Source: CAZUMH01 sp964621645 (lineage in GTDB: Bacteria > Zhuqueibacterota > QNDG01 > JAGLOF01). From it: a DNA stretch of 23,791 nt. Where the stretch lies: assembly GCA_964621645.1 (NCBI GenBank), contig CAZUMH010000047.1:1-23791 (forward strand), given 5' to 3'. The notes under the pieces were generated by a model that worked only from the letters and a program-made list of their open reading frames with translations, ran no database searches and was not told where the DNA came from. Position numbers and translations under genes: made by a program. Shown here piece after piece: positions 14,774 to 23,697 of the stretch; positions within the stretch are counted from its first letter, which is position 1; every line of letters starts with the position of its first letter.

Positions 14774-17548
14774 ATGAAAAAAATAATATCCCCGATAGTT
14801 CTCTTCTGCTTCACCTCATTTTTCACTGCAGAAGCACAGACTCCTTCTGATATTCACCTAACGCTTAATTGGAGTAGGGGCTTGTCCGTGGCCCGGGAGG
14901 TCTCTTTCGGTACAGATCAAGGATTTCTGACCCGGGAGTACCCTCTTTTCACGGTGCGCCTGGGAGATTCCCTGATTTCCTCGCTGCAGATGGACTGCCG
15001 CCGTGAGAGAGATGGTATCCGTTTTTCTCTGAATAACCGCCTGGAGGGTGCTGTCCGTGTGGATCCTGATTTCCAGCGGGGCTGGAAGGCCCTGGTAAGC
15101 TTTTCAAATCCAGGCGATTCCGTCCTCATTCTCGCGGACTTCGTGCCTCTGGGACAGTCCCCGGAGCATCTCTATATCAGCGCTTCAGGACCCTGGTCCC
15201 TGGCGCGCACCAAGATCTTCCGCCCCGGCCTCGGGCCGGTGGGAGTAATTCTGCCGGACAATGCCTGGGAACTGGGGTACAGTGACCTGCCTCTTTCCGG
15301 GGAACGTTCCCTCTGCGCCCTATCCCGGCGCGTCGAGGGAGAAAAGATGAGGAAGGAACGCTGGCGCACGCTTATCGAGCCCGGCGGCCGCATTGATTAT
15401 GTCATCTACGCCGACACCTACAGCGGCCCCTGGCAGGAGGGCCTGCGCCTTATGTTTCAAAAGCGTTGGCTCTACGATCTGGATGAGTTCGATGATACCA
15501 TGTTCCAGAGGCCGGATCTGGCCTGGATCCGGCACCGCTACACCATTACGCTGCAGTTTGCCTGGGACCATCAGTATTATGACGCCTCCCGGGGCGGTTC
15601 CCGGATTGAAGAGTATCTGGATCTGGGGAAACGGCTTTTCGGCGGCTGGGATGTTCTGGGTCTCTGGCCCACCTGGCCCACCCTGGGGACGGATGACAGG
15701 AACCAGTGGGATCTCTACCGGGATCTGCCCGGAGGCTATGCCGGTCTGCGCAGTCTTGCCGGAGAGCTGCACGACCGCGGCTCCCGCTTCTTTGTGGCCT
15801 ATAATCCCTGGGACCAGTCCACCCGCCAGGAGGATCCCTACCGGGGACTGGCCCGCCTGATCAAGGCCACCGGTGCCGATGGAGTGGTTTTGGACTGCCG
15901 CGGTTCCTCCAGCCGCCAGCTGCAGCGGGCGGCTGACAGTGTCAGAGCGGGAGTCATTATGTACAGCGAGGGTATGGCCGTCCCCGCCGATATGCCGCTT
16001 ATCGTGGCGGGCCGGGTTCATGACGCCATCTTCATGCCCCCGCCCCTGAATCTGAACAAGTTAATTAAACCGGATTTCGCTATTTTTAGGGTCTGCCAGC
16101 TCAGTCAAGGCAGACTTCATCGGGAATTCGCCGTTTCTTTTTTCAACGGGTACGGCATCGAAATGAACGTCTTCGCTCCGGGACGTCCCGAATGGATCGA
16201 AACTGAATATCGCTATTGGGGCAGACTGGTCCGGATCCTTCGGGAAAATACGGACACCTTCATCTCATCAGCCTGGACGCCCCTTATTTCAACCAGAAAG
16301 GACAGTATCTGGGTGAACCGCTGGCCGGGAGAGGGAAAGACGCTGTACACTGTGTACAGCCTCATTCCGGAAGGCTTCAACGGCCCCCTCTTTCCGGTGG
16401 AGAAAGGGGAGGAGGGTCATTACATCAGCCTCTACCGCCACGAGGAGATCAGGCCGGATACAATCGCGGGAACCCCCTACTTGCCGGTAGGGACAAACGC
16501 TTTCAATCGTAATTGGCTGGGAACCCGGCGGGAGGGCAACGTGGACTGTATCGCCCGGCTGCCCCGCCTGCTGAATGTCTCCCTGAAAGGCGATTCTCTT
16601 TTCTTCAGCGCCGCCGGAGGGGACAGCATCCGCGTCTGGGCCGGCGATCCCTCCTACCAGGCGGCCCACGGATCTTTCGCCGCCGGCAGTCACCGGATCA
16701 AGCTGATGCAGCGCTTCCCCCGCCGGGAGGGCAAGTTCGTGATCCAGCTCTTTGAGGGGAATTGTCTCCTGGACGAACGAGTTGTCACCATGAAACCGGG
16801 CACTCCCCGCCTGATCAGCCGGATGGAGCGGACAAAACCGGCCCGCAGGACTCCTTCCGGGATGGCGCTGATTCCGGGCGGATCCTATTTATTCAAAACC
16901 GAACCGCCCGACAATTTCATCCCCTATCCCGACCATTCCGCCGGGGACACATTGATGATGCGGCCCTTCTATATGGATATCTATCCGGTCACCAACCGTC
17001 AATACGCCGATTTCCTGCGTAAAAGCGGCTACGTGCCGGCCGATACGGTCAACTTTCTCAAACACTGGCGCCACGGCTCCTATCCCTCCGGAGAGGCGGA
17101 TCACCCGGTAGTCTACGTTAATCTGGACGACGCCCGCGCCTATGCCCGCTGGGCCGGCAAACGGCTGCCCACTGAGGCGGAGTGGCAGTATAGCGGCCAG
17201 GGCGGCGACGGCCGAGCCTGGCCCTGGGGCGCGGAAATGGATTCCAGCCGCTGCAACGCAGGCCTGGACAGGATCACTGCGGTAACCCGATTTCCCGGCG
17301 GCGCGAGCCCCTTCGGCGTTAATGATTTAGTCGGGAATGTCTGGCAGCTCACCGGCGACGTCTATGACAACTGCAGCCACAGCTATATCATCATCAAGGG
17401 TGGAAGTTACTATAATCCCACATCCAGCTGGTGGTATGTCCAGGGAGGGCCCCAGCCCCTGCCCCACACTCAGATGCTGCTCAGGGTCAGTCCCAGCTTT
17501 GAGCGCAATGGCACCGTGGGGTTCCGCTGTGTAAAAGACGCCCGCTGA
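14774..17548 (+). CDS. Secreted glycoside-hydrolase-like protein fused to an FGE/sulfatase-modifying-factor-like domain
   Basis: A 924-residue exported protein. The signal peptide ends ...FFTAEAQ. The N-terminal region (about 22-230) is beta-rich. A probable TIM-barrel follows (about 250-510) with LGLWPTWPTLG, FFVAYNPWDQS, GADGVVLDCRG and VIMYSEGMA. D374 and E399 sit at successive strand ends and are candidate catalytic residues of an alpha-amylase/clan-D-like hydrolase (compare DUF6259). A beta domain (about 520-685) comes next. The C-terminal domain, from M697 (MALIPGGSYLF), has the formylglycine-generating-enzyme fold signature: DIYPVTNRQYADFL, GKRLPTEAEWQY, GNVWQLTGD, KGGSYYN (875-881) and VGFRCVKD. 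The cysteine pair of true FGEs after GGS is absent here, so sulfatase activation is unlikely and glycan binding or another role is more plausible. A GGAGG site precedes the ATG. Substrate unknown. Confidence 0.82.
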   Translation: MKKIISPIVLFCFTSFFTAEAQTPSDIHLTLNWSRGLSVAREVSFGTDQGFLTREYPLFTVRLGDSLISSLQMDCRRERDGIRFSLNNRLEGAVRVDPDFQRGWKALVSFSNPGDSVLILADFVPLGQSPEHLYISASGPWSLARTKIFRPGLGPVGVILPDNAWELGYSDLPLSGERSLCALSRRVEGEKMRKERWRTLIEPGGRIDYVIYADTYSGPWQEGLRLMFQKRWLYDLDEFDDTMFQRPDLAWIRHRYTITLQFAWDHQYYDASRGGSRIEEYLDLGKRLFGGWDVLGLWPTWPTLGTDDRNQWDLYRDLPGGYAGLRSLAGELHDRGSRFFVAYNPWDQSTRQEDPYRGLARLIKATGADGVVLDCRGSSSRQLQRAADSVRAGVIMYSEGMAVPADMPLIVAGRVHDAIFMPPPLNLNKLIKPDFAIFRVCQLSQGRLHREFAVSFFNGYGIEMNVFAPGRPEWIETEYRYWGRLVRILRENTDTFISSAWTPLISTRKDSIWVNRWPGEGKTLYTVYSLIPEGFNGPLFPVEKGEEGHYISLYRHEEIRPDTIAGTPYLPVGTNAFNRNWLGTRREGNVDCIARLPRLLNVSLKGDSLFFSAAGGDSIRVWAGDPSYQAAHGSFAAGSHRIKLMQRFPRREGKFVIQLFEGNCLLDERVVTMKPGTPRLISRMERTKPARRTPSGMALIPGGSYLFKTEPPDNFIPYPDHSAGDTLMMRPFYMDIYPVTNRQYADFLRKSGYVPADTVNFLKHWRHGSYPSGEADHPVVYVNLDDARAYARWAGKRLPTEAEWQYSGQGGDGRAWPWGAEMDSSRCNAGLDRITAVTRFPGGASPFGVNDLVGNVWQLTGDVYDNCSHSYIIIKGGSYYNPTSSWWYVQGGPQPLPHTQMLLRVSPSFERNGTVGFRCVKDAR

Positions 17549-17599
17549 CGACGGCATTGTCATACCATATGTGACAGGACAGGAAATGGGGAGAAAATT

Positions 17600-19549
17600 A
17601 TGAAATCCGTCACGGTTATCCCGCTTCTTCTCGCGGCCGCCGGTCTGTATGCACAGACAATCCCGATAAAAGTCATCGATCCGGGCTGCCTTCCCTTCTT
17701 AAAACAGAGCAGATTGGTACAAATCTCCAGTTATGATACAACGGGAGGCAACAACGACCGCGTCAATATAAAGACCGGTGAAACGGCGACCATTCTGGAT
17801 ATGGAGGGTCCGGGCATCATCACCCGCATATGGGTGACCATCGACTCCCGTGATCCCTGGTTTCTGCGCCGCCTGGTGCTGCGCTGCTGGTGGGACGGAG
17901 AGGAATCGCCCTCCGTGGAAGTCCCCGTCGGAGATTTTTTCGGCACAGGATTCGGGTACGTCCACTATCTCTCCAGCTACACCGGCATGTCCAGCGGCGG
18001 GTACTACTGTTACTTCCCCATGCCCTTCAACAAATCCGCCCGGATAACAGTGGAGAATCAGACCGGCCGGGAAGTCTACGCCCTCTACTATCAGATTGAG
18101 GTGCAGCGTTTTGATCAATCCCTGCCCGAGGATATGGCCTACTTCCATGCCTTCTGGAAGCGGGAACTGCGTACCCCTCCCGGGCACAATTATACCGTCC
18201 TGGATGCCGAAGGCCGGGGTCACTTTGTGGGTCTGAACCTGAGCGCTCAGGGCTACGGTCCCGGCTTCGGATTCCTGGAAGGTGATGAAATGGTCTACGT
18301 GGATGATGAGGAGAAACCTTCCGTGCATGGAACCGGAACCGAAGATTACTTCAATTCCGGCTGGTACTTCCGCAACGGCACCTATGCCGGCCCCTGGCAC
18401 GGTCTCCTGGTAAAAAACGATTCTCTGGGCCGTATCGCCGCCTACCGTTTCCAGATCAGCGATGCTATCCCATTCCGGAAGTCTCTGCGATTTACCCTGG
18501 AGCACGGCCATGCCAACACCGAAATCTGCGATTACTCCTCTACCGCCTTCTGGTACCAGAAAGAATCGCATAAATCCTTTCCGCCTTTTCTCCCGGCAGC
18601 CATGAGGATCCCCCTGCGCTGGCAGGTTCCGCCGGGCGGCATCGAAGCAGAGAAAACGGAAGTCAAGGTGCGGGGCGGTCAGAGCCGCGGGATGGATATG
18701 TCCGCGGTCGGTCCGGAATGGAGCGGCCGGACCCAGCTCCTGCTGGAGCTCACGGACGGGAACGCCGCCGCCTCTCTCACCCTTCCGGGCGGTGAGGAGG
18801 AGGCCTATGCCATCGACTGTTACTTCACCCGGGGTCCTGAATACGGAAATGTGGACGTGTTCTGCGGCGGTACCCGTGTGGGCCGGCTGAATGGATTCAG
18901 CGAGGAAGGCCCCCGGGGCGGCCGGATTCGTCTTTCTGATGTCAAAGTTACGGATGGAAAAATCGAGCTCATGCTGAAAAGCACCGCGGGGGATTCAGGA
19001 GTCCGCGCCGGGCTGGACGCCTTTATCATGGAACCGGTGCGTCGCTACATTCCCGCATGGATGATCATCGGTCCCTTCCCCAATCCCCGCAAATCGGACA
19101 CGGAACGGTTCGGTTTGGATACGGTCTATCCTCCCGAAAAGAAAATCGATTATGGCAAAACCTATGAGGACGCTGAGGGCCAGAAAGTAACCTGGCAGCG
19201 GCTGGAAACGCCCGCTTCGGGGTATCTGAGCCTCTGGGACCGTATTAAACCGCCGGAACTGGTGGTCACCTACGCCCATACCTGGCTCTGGTCCGGAGCG
19301 GATAAAAAAGTGCCCCTGCTGATAGGCACCGACGACGGTGCCAAGGTCTTTCTGAACGGGAGGGAGTTGTACCGTTTTCTAGAGGTGCGCATAGCCCAGC
19401 CCGACCAGGACAAAGTCATCCTTCCTCTGAAGAAAGGCTGGAATTCTCTCTTAATTAAAATTGAAAATAATCTCGGAGGGTATGCTTTCTACGCGAGGCT
19501 CCTGGATCCGGGGAATATCGTCTCCTGCCATCTGGAGAAGAACCGTTAA
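17600..19549 (+). CDS. Secreted DUF2961 (GH172-type) carbohydrate-active protein
   Basis: A 649-residue exported protein with signal peptide VIPLLLAAAGLYAQ. Residues about 30-370 match DUF2961, now glycoside hydrolase family GH172: SRLVQISSYDTTGG, GPGIITRIWVTIDS, VPVGDFFGTGFG, MPFNKSARITVEN, HGTGTEDYFNSGWYF (E248) and a later LEHGHAN (E301). Known GH172 enzymes act on difructose dianhydride-type fructans and on arabinans, but the family is broad, so no substrate is assigned. About residues 375-480 form a beta domain. The C-terminal part (about 490-645, WMIIGPFPNP, GTDDGAKVFLNGRELY, GWNSLLIKIENNLGGYAFYARL) resembles a jelly-roll, PA14-like carbohydrate-binding module. It lies 51 bases after the hydrolase/FGE gene with a GGGGAG site, so the two are probably co-expressed and act on the same exported glycan. 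Confidence 0.88.
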   Translation: MKSVTVIPLLLAAAGLYAQTIPIKVIDPGCLPFLKQSRLVQISSYDTTGGNNDRVNIKTGETATILDMEGPGIITRIWVTIDSRDPWFLRRLVLRCWWDGEESPSVEVPVGDFFGTGFGYVHYLSSYTGMSSGGYYCYFPMPFNKSARITVENQTGREVYALYYQIEVQRFDQSLPEDMAYFHAFWKRELRTPPGHNYTVLDAEGRGHFVGLNLSAQGYGPGFGFLEGDEMVYVDDEEKPSVHGTGTEDYFNSGWYFRNGTYAGPWHGLLVKNDSLGRIAAYRFQISDAIPFRKSLRFTLEHGHANTEICDYSSTAFWYQKESHKSFPPFLPAAMRIPLRWQVPPGGIEAEKTEVKVRGGQSRGMDMSAVGPEWSGRTQLLLELTDGNAAASLTLPGGEEEAYAIDCYFTRGPEYGNVDVFCGGTRVGRLNGFSEEGPRGGRIRLSDVKVTDGKIELMLKSTAGDSGVRAGLDAFIMEPVRRYIPAWMIIGPFPNPRKSDTERFGLDTVYPPEKKIDYGKTYEDAEGQKVTWQRLETPASGYLSLWDRIKPPELVVTYAHTWLWSGADKKVPLLIGTDDGAKVFLNGRELYRFLEVRIAQPDQDKVILPLKKGWNSLLIKIENNLGGYAFYARLLDPGNIVSCHLEKNR

Positions 19550-19597
19550 GGCGGAAGCATCTTCTGTCGATTTTCTGGAGAGAATGGCTTCCGTGTT

Positions 19598-19616
19598 CTC
19601 CGGGAATGTCCCGGAG
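19598..19616 (+). other. Short hairpin after the GH172-type gene
   Basis: A 7-bp stem CTCCGGG/CCCGGAG (19598-19604 with 19610-19616) with a 5-base loop lies 49 bases after the stop codon. There is no T run after it on either strand, so termination here is unproven. It also lies just past the 3' end of the convergent zinc-ribbon gene. Confidence 0.4.
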
Positions 19617-19627
19617 GATTGATCCCG

Positions 19628-19792
19628 TCAGCGGAATAAAAGGGCCAGTTGTTTCACCCAGCCGCGCCAGTTGCAAAAGCGGCAGCGGTAAAGGCTGAAA
19701 AAAGGCATCCTCTGGAAAATATTCTCGATAGAAGACCGGCTGTGGGACCGGTGAATTATGCTGCTGCCGCATTGGGGACATGTCAAACGCAT
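19628..19792 (-). CDS. Tiny zinc-ribbon protein
   Basis: A 54-residue protein with two cysteine knuckles, LTCPQCGSS near the N-terminus and YRCRFCNWRGW near the C-terminus. They are separated by a basic/hydrophobic linker (IIHRSHSRSSIENIFQRMPFFSL). This CPxCG...YRCRxCxWRG layout recurs in small uncharacterised bacterial proteins. The start at ATG 19792 is chosen because an AGGAG site stands eight bases upstream. The in-frame GTG at 19816 would place that site inside the gene. It is convergent to the GH172-type gene and divergent from the NfeD gene. Function unknown. Confidence 0.68.
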   Translation of the reverse strand: MRLTCPQCGSSIIHRSHSRSSIENIFQRMPFFSLYRCRFCNWRGWVKQLALLFR

Positions 19793-20007
19793 GGTTCTTC
19801 TCCTGTCTCGGTTCACCGCGATGTCGGTATCGTTATTTTACAAATATCATGCCGTAAAATATAACGGACGAGGACAGTTTTATCCCCGAGGCGATGAAAA
19901 CACGGAAGAGTATTCCCCGTTAAAAAACATTTCATTTTTAAATATATCGGTGAATAGAATCAATTTCTATCTGTTTACTGCACTGAGTAACCCATAAGGG
20001 AGGTATC

Positions 20008-20469
20008 ATGGACACCATCAAGGATATGCTCAAGCCAGAAATCATCTGGATTGTTATCGGGATTATCATGCTGATCCTGGAATTCGGCCTGCCCGGTCTC
20101 ATTATCTTTTTCTTCGGCCTGGGCGCCCTGGTAACGGGATTCCTCTGCCTCTTTTTCAATCTTTCCCTTAACGCCCAGCTGATTATTTTTATCCTGACTT
20201 CGGTAATCACTCTGCTCACATTGAGGAAATGGCTGAAGAAAATCTTTTACGGAAGGATATCTTCACAGAAGAACGGGGATATAGATTCGGATGAGTTCGT
20301 AGGAGAAGAAGCAGTGGTGACGGAAAAAATTATTGCCGGCCATAAGGGGAAGGTGGAGTTCCACGGTACCAGTTGGCAGGCTACGGCCGACCAGGCTATT
20401 CCAAAAGGCACCACTGTGGTAGTGGTATCCAAGAACAACATCACACTGATTGTAAAACCTGTTAAATAA
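20008..20469 (+). CDS. NfeD-family membrane protein (short form)
   Basis: A 153-residue NfeD protein without the N-terminal ClpP-like protease domain found in long forms. The first half carries closely spaced hydrophobic spans (about residues 10-30, 32-52 and 58-72). The second half (about 90-153, VGEEAVVTEKIIAGHKGKVEFHGTSWQATAD, PKGTTVVVVSKNNITLIVKP) is the OB-fold domain. NfeD proteins are regularly encoded next to SPFH/stomatin genes and are thought to act with them in membrane microdomain organisation or protein quality control. The gene follows a GGGAGG site and ends 18 bases before the SPFH gene. Confidence 0.93.
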   Translation: MDTIKDMLKPEIIWIVIGIIMLILEFGLPGLIIFFFGLGALVTGFLCLFFNLSLNAQLIIFILTSVITLLTLRKWLKKIFYGRISSQKNGDIDSDEFVGEEAVVTEKIIAGHKGKVEFHGTSWQATADQAIPKGTTVVVVSKNNITLIVKPVK

Positions 20470-20487
20470 TATCCTGAGGAGGTCATC

Positions 20488-21417
20488 ATGAATTCATTGA
20501 CTATCATTTTACTTGTACTCATCTTCTTCGCGCTTATCACCTTCTTTAAGACCATCCGGATCGTACCGCAGAAGGCGGCTTTCATCGTGGAACGCTTGGG
20601 GAAGTACCGGGCGACACTGGGCGCCGGACTGCACATTTTGGCCCCCTTCCTGGACAAGGTGGCTTACAAGCATACCCTTAAAGAACAAGCGGTGGATGTC
20701 CCGCCGCAGAGCTGTATCACCAAGGATAATATCGCTGTCGAGGTGGATGGAATCCTCTACATGCAGGTCATCGATGCGGAGAAGGCTTCTTACGGTATCA
20801 ACAATTACCGCTATGCTTCCACTCAGCTGGCTCAGACCACCATGCGTAGCATTATCGGCAAGCTCGACCTGGACAAAACCTTCGAAGAACGGGATTCAAT
20901 CAACGGCGATATCGTCAACGCGGTGGATAAAGCTTCTGACCCCTGGGGTGTAAAAGTGACCCGCTACGAGGTAAAAAACATCACTCCACCCCAGAGTATC
21001 AAAGACGCGATGGAAAAACAGATGCGGGCCGAACGAGAGAAACGGGCTCTCATCGCCGAATCGGAAGGTGACCGCCAGGCCAAGATCAACCGGGCCGAAG
21101 GCGAGAAGGCCAGCGTCATCGCTCAGTCCGAGGGAGAAAAGCAGAAGCGCATCAACGAGGCTGAGGGAAGAGCCCAGGAGATACAGAAAGTGGCCGTGGC
21201 CACGGCCAACGGTATCCGGGAGATTGCCAAAGCCATCAACGAAAAGGGCGGGGTAAACGCCGTTAATCTGCGCATAGCCGAGCAGTATCTGCAGGAATTC
21301 GGCAACCTGGCCAAGGCCAACAATTCCATGATCATCCCCTCCGATCTTGCCAACATCGCGGGAATGGTAAAGGCGGCCAGTTCGGTGATTAAGGACCAGT
21401 CAGAGAAAAAATCCTGA
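20488..21417 (+). CDS. SPFH/band 7 (stomatin/QmcA-like) membrane protein
   Basis: A 309-residue stomatin-like protein. It has one N-terminal membrane anchor (about residues 4-22), the SPFH domain (about 25-190, with KAAFIVERLGKYRATLGAGLH, LKEQAVDVPPQSCITKDN and WGVKVTRYEVKNITPPQSI) and a long Ala/Glu-rich coiled coil (about 190-255, REKRALIAESEGDRQAKINRAEGE-type repeats). A C-terminal oligomerisation segment follows. Such proteins form large ring assemblies in the membrane with an NfeD partner, here encoded directly upstream. A GAGGAGG site precedes the ATG and the gene is closed by a terminator. Confidence 0.95.
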   Translation: MNSLTIILLVLIFFALITFFKTIRIVPQKAAFIVERLGKYRATLGAGLHILAPFLDKVAYKHTLKEQAVDVPPQSCITKDNIAVEVDGILYMQVIDAEKASYGINNYRYASTQLAQTTMRSIIGKLDLDKTFEERDSINGDIVNAVDKASDPWGVKVTRYEVKNITPPQSIKDAMEKQMRAEREKRALIAESEGDRQAKINRAEGEKASVIAQSEGEKQKRINEAEGRAQEIQKVAVATANGIREIAKAINEKGGVNAVNLRIAEQYLQEFGNLAKANNSMIIPSDLANIAGMVKAASSVIKDQSEKKS

Positions 21418-21443
21418 ATCAATTGAAAGAGTGAAAACGAACC

Positions 21444-21483
21444 GCGGCTTCCCGTCCTGATGATGGGAAGCCGCTTGTTATTA
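21444..21483. terminator. Terminator between the SPFH gene and convergent fhs
   Basis: A perfect 10-bp stem GCGGCTTCCC/GGGAAGCCGC (21444-21453 with 21465-21474), extendable by a G-T pair, is followed by TTGTTATT on the plus strand. It sits between the two convergent genes and can serve the SPFH gene. It may also catch transcripts of fhs. Confidence 0.8.
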
Positions 21484-21523
21484 CAGGGAATATTTCCCGG
21501 GAGATGTGGATCGAGGAGTTGAA

Positions 21524-23182
21524 TCAGAAGAGTCCTTTTATCTCTCCCACACTGTTCATGGTGACGCCTTCGGCCGTGGGAACTTTGGGAAGTCCCGGCA
21601 TAAGCAGAATATCTCCGGTGATGGGCACCAGGAATCCCGCTCCCGAGGAGATGTTTATCTTGCGGACAGTGACCAGAAAATCTTTCGGTCTTCCCAGCAG
21701 GGCGGGATTATCCGACAGGGATTTCTGTGTCTTGGCGATGCAAATCGGCAATCCGGCCAGGCCCAGTTTTTCAATGGTTTTAAGATCGTTTTTCGCCTCT
21801 TTGGTGAAATCCACCGCGGACGACCCGTAAATTTCGCGACAGACCGTCTCAATTTTCTTTTCCAGGGGGGATTCGAGTGGGTAAAGCGGTTCATATTTTC
21901 GCTTCGTAGCCGTTAATTCGACAACCTTCCGGGCCAAATCTTCCGCTCCTGCGCCGCCTCGGCTGGCCGAATCGATCACCGCGAAGTCCACCTTCTTCTC
22001 ATTCAGATACTTTTCGATAACCGCGATCTCATCAGGTGTATCAGAGGAAAACCTGTTGATGGCAACCAGCGGAACAACCTTGAACTTGCGGATGTTCTCT
22101 ATATGTTTCTCCAGATTGGGCAGGCCTTTCCGGACCGCCTCCGCATCCACGTCATCCAGCTCTTTTACCTTGCGGCCGCCGTGCATCTTCAAAGCCCGGA
22201 CTGTTGCCACCAGCACCACCAGGCCGGGATTAAGCCCGGCTCCGCGGGCCACAATATCGAAAAACTTCTCTGCGCCCAGATCAAATCCGAATCCCGCCTC
22301 GGTAACCACGTAATCGGTTAGCTTCAGGGCCATTTTCATGGAGAGCACCGAACAGGTCCCCTGGGCGATATTGGCGAAAGGTCCCCCGTGCACCAGGGCC
22401 GGTGTGTTTTCCGTGGTCTGCACCAGATTGGGTTTGACGGCATGCTTGAGGAGGGAGTTTACCGCTTGGCAGATGCGCAGATCCCTCAGGTAGACCGGCT
22501 GGTTATCGAAGGTAAACCCGATGAGGATATTTGAGATGCGCCGGCACATATCCTGATAGTTGATGGAAAGTCCCAGAATGGCCATGATCTCTGAAGAGGC
22601 CGTTATGGAAAAGGCGTCCTCCCTGGGAAATCCGTTCTTGCTTCCTCCCAGACCGATGACGATTTGTCGCAATGACCTGTCATTCATGTCCAGGACCCTG
22701 TTCCAGGATATCTTGCGGGGATCCACCAGAGGCTCCTTGCGCCGGAAAATGTGATTGTCCAGACAGGCGGCGATGAGATTGTGGGCTGCGGTAACCGCGT
22801 GGATATCGCCGGTAAAATGAAGATTGATCTCCTCGATCGGGTGTACCTGGGTTTTTCCGCCCCCGGTAGCGCCACCTTTCATACCGAAAAGAGGCCCCAG
22901 GGATGGTTCCCGCAGAGTCACGATGGAGTTTTCCCCGATCCTGTTCAGACCGATAGCGAGCCCGATCGCCGTGGTGGTCTTCCCCTCGCCCGCCGGTGTC
23001 GGTGTGATGGCCGAGACCAGTATCAGTTTCCCCTTTTTCCGCTTTTGGATTTTCTCAAGAACTTCCAGTTTGATCTTGGCCTTGTATTCTCCAAAAAGCT
23101 CCAGGTCCGAAGGCTCCAGGCCGATCCCCGCGGCTATCTCTATAATCGGTTTTAAAAAGGAAGATTCAGACTTTATGGACAT
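21524..23182 (-). CDS. fhs: Formate-tetrahydrofolate ligase
   Basis: This enzyme ligates formate to tetrahydrofolate with ATP to give 10-formyl-THF, the entry of formate into the methyl branch of one-carbon metabolism. The 552 residues match the family length. Visible motifs are the P-loop TPTPAGEGKTTT (about 61-71), LREPSLGPLFGMKGGATGGG, the INLHFTGDIHAV block, PALVHGGPFANIAQG, TEAGFGFDLGAEKF and VVPLVAINRFSSDT. The C-terminus is intact (GEIKGLF). I chose ATG 23182 because a GGGGGA site stands just before it. An in-frame start at 23209 would add nine residues and swallow that site. No other Wood-Ljungdahl gene is in the window, so it may serve acetogenesis, purine synthesis or formate assimilation. 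Confidence 0.96.
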   Translation of the reverse strand: MSIKSESSFLKPIIEIAAGIGLEPSDLELFGEYKAKIKLEVLEKIQKRKKGKLILVSAITPTPAGEGKTTTAIGLAIGLNRIGENSIVTLREPSLGPLFGMKGGATGGGKTQVHPIEEINLHFTGDIHAVTAAHNLIAACLDNHIFRRKEPLVDPRKISWNRVLDMNDRSLRQIVIGLGGSKNGFPREDAFSITASSEIMAILGLSINYQDMCRRISNILIGFTFDNQPVYLRDLRICQAVNSLLKHAVKPNLVQTTENTPALVHGGPFANIAQGTCSVLSMKMALKLTDYVVTEAGFGFDLGAEKFFDIVARGAGLNPGLVVLVATVRALKMHGGRKVKELDDVDAEAVRKGLPNLEKHIENIRKFKVVPLVAINRFSSDTPDEIAVIEKYLNEKKVDFAVIDSASRGGAGAEDLARKVVELTATKRKYEPLYPLESPLEKKIETVCREIYGSSAVDFTKEAKNDLKTIEKLGLAGLPICIAKTQKSLSDNPALLGRPKDFLVTVRKINISSGAGFLVPITGDILLMPGLPKVPTAEGVTMNSVGEIKGLF

Positions 23183-23209
23183 GGTATCCCCCGTTCTCTC
23201 TCTGACCAT

Positions 23210-23459
23210 TACATGACTCTGATCTAGTAAGGAATGTGCGGATTATCCGGGTATTAGTCAAGGCAAATTTCCCTGCGTTAGGCGAAAATTAAAACATATA
23301 GAGACTTCAATGGACACCTCTCCCTTGTACAAGCAGAGAAAGCACACTCAAAGCCGTTGATGGTTTCACCTTTAAGCAAAACACTCTTGAACCATTCATA
23401 TTCTTCATCTCCTCAGAGATCGTAAGTACAAAAAAAAAGCACCTTACGATTATTTTTAC
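23210..23459. other. Gene-free stretch upstream of fhs, ending in a terminator-like hairpin
   Basis: No gene is visible. The fhs promoter must lie here on the minus strand, but only partial hexamers are seen (TTGACT and TAATCC with poor spacing). At 23419-23450 an 8-bp perfect stem ATCGTAAG/CTTACGAT encloses an A-rich 16-base loop and is followed by TATTTTT. This could terminate plus-strand transcription just before the promoter at 23460. Confidence 0.45.
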
Positions 23460-23488
23460 TTGACATTTTTTAATTATATACTTAATTT
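23460..23488 (+). promoter_or_regulatory. Promoter of the structured leader RNA
   Basis: A consensus TTGACA (23460-23465) is followed by a 17-base spacer and TAATTT (23483-23488) in a very AT-rich context. TATACT (23477-23482) is a better -10 hexamer but lies only 11 bases away. Transcription would begin near 23495, about 40 bases before the first regulatory pairing segment. Confidence 0.55.
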
Positions 23489-23531
23489 CTTCTGTTAGTA
23501 TTCCAATATTTTTTATTCACTACTTCCTGCC

Positions 23532-23654
23532 CTCGGTTTAAAGCTGTCTCTGTTCTCTTTGGGGAGAGGCTGGACTGGCTTTAAACGGGAATAAACGGGA
23601 GTACCTTTAAACCGGGCATGAGCGACTAAAAGTCGCAGTGCATCCGGTTTTTTT
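23532..23654 (+). promoter_or_regulatory. Putative riboswitch/transcription attenuator with alternative pairings
   Basis: Segment 1 (23534-23543, CGGTTTAAAG) can pair with segment 2 (CTTTAAAC, 23579-23586), giving a 9-bp helix 23536-23544 with 23578-23586. It can instead pair with segment 3 (CTTTAAACCG, 23605-23614), giving 10 bp and up to 12 with flanking bases. Segment 3 is also the 5' arm of the terminator at 23609-23654. Pairing 1:2 would free the terminator, and pairing 1:3 would block it. The domain closed by 1:2 holds a pyrimidine/purine hairpin (CTCT-TTGGGG-AGAG), and a TAAACGGGA direct repeat follows (23582-23590, 23592-23600). I could not match it to a known riboswitch class. There is no T-box sequence. 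Confidence 0.68.
23609..23654 (+). terminator. Regulated intrinsic terminator in the leader
   Basis: AAACCGG (23609-23615) pairs with CCGGTTT (23644-23650). GCAT/GTGC and a 6-bp GCGACT/AGTCGC tip helix stack above it. A run of seven T (23648-23654) follows. It ends about 44 bases before the downstream start codon. Confidence 0.85.
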
Positions 23655-23697
23655 ATTTATTCAAATCATTGGATTCATAGGATAGGAGGTCCGCACT

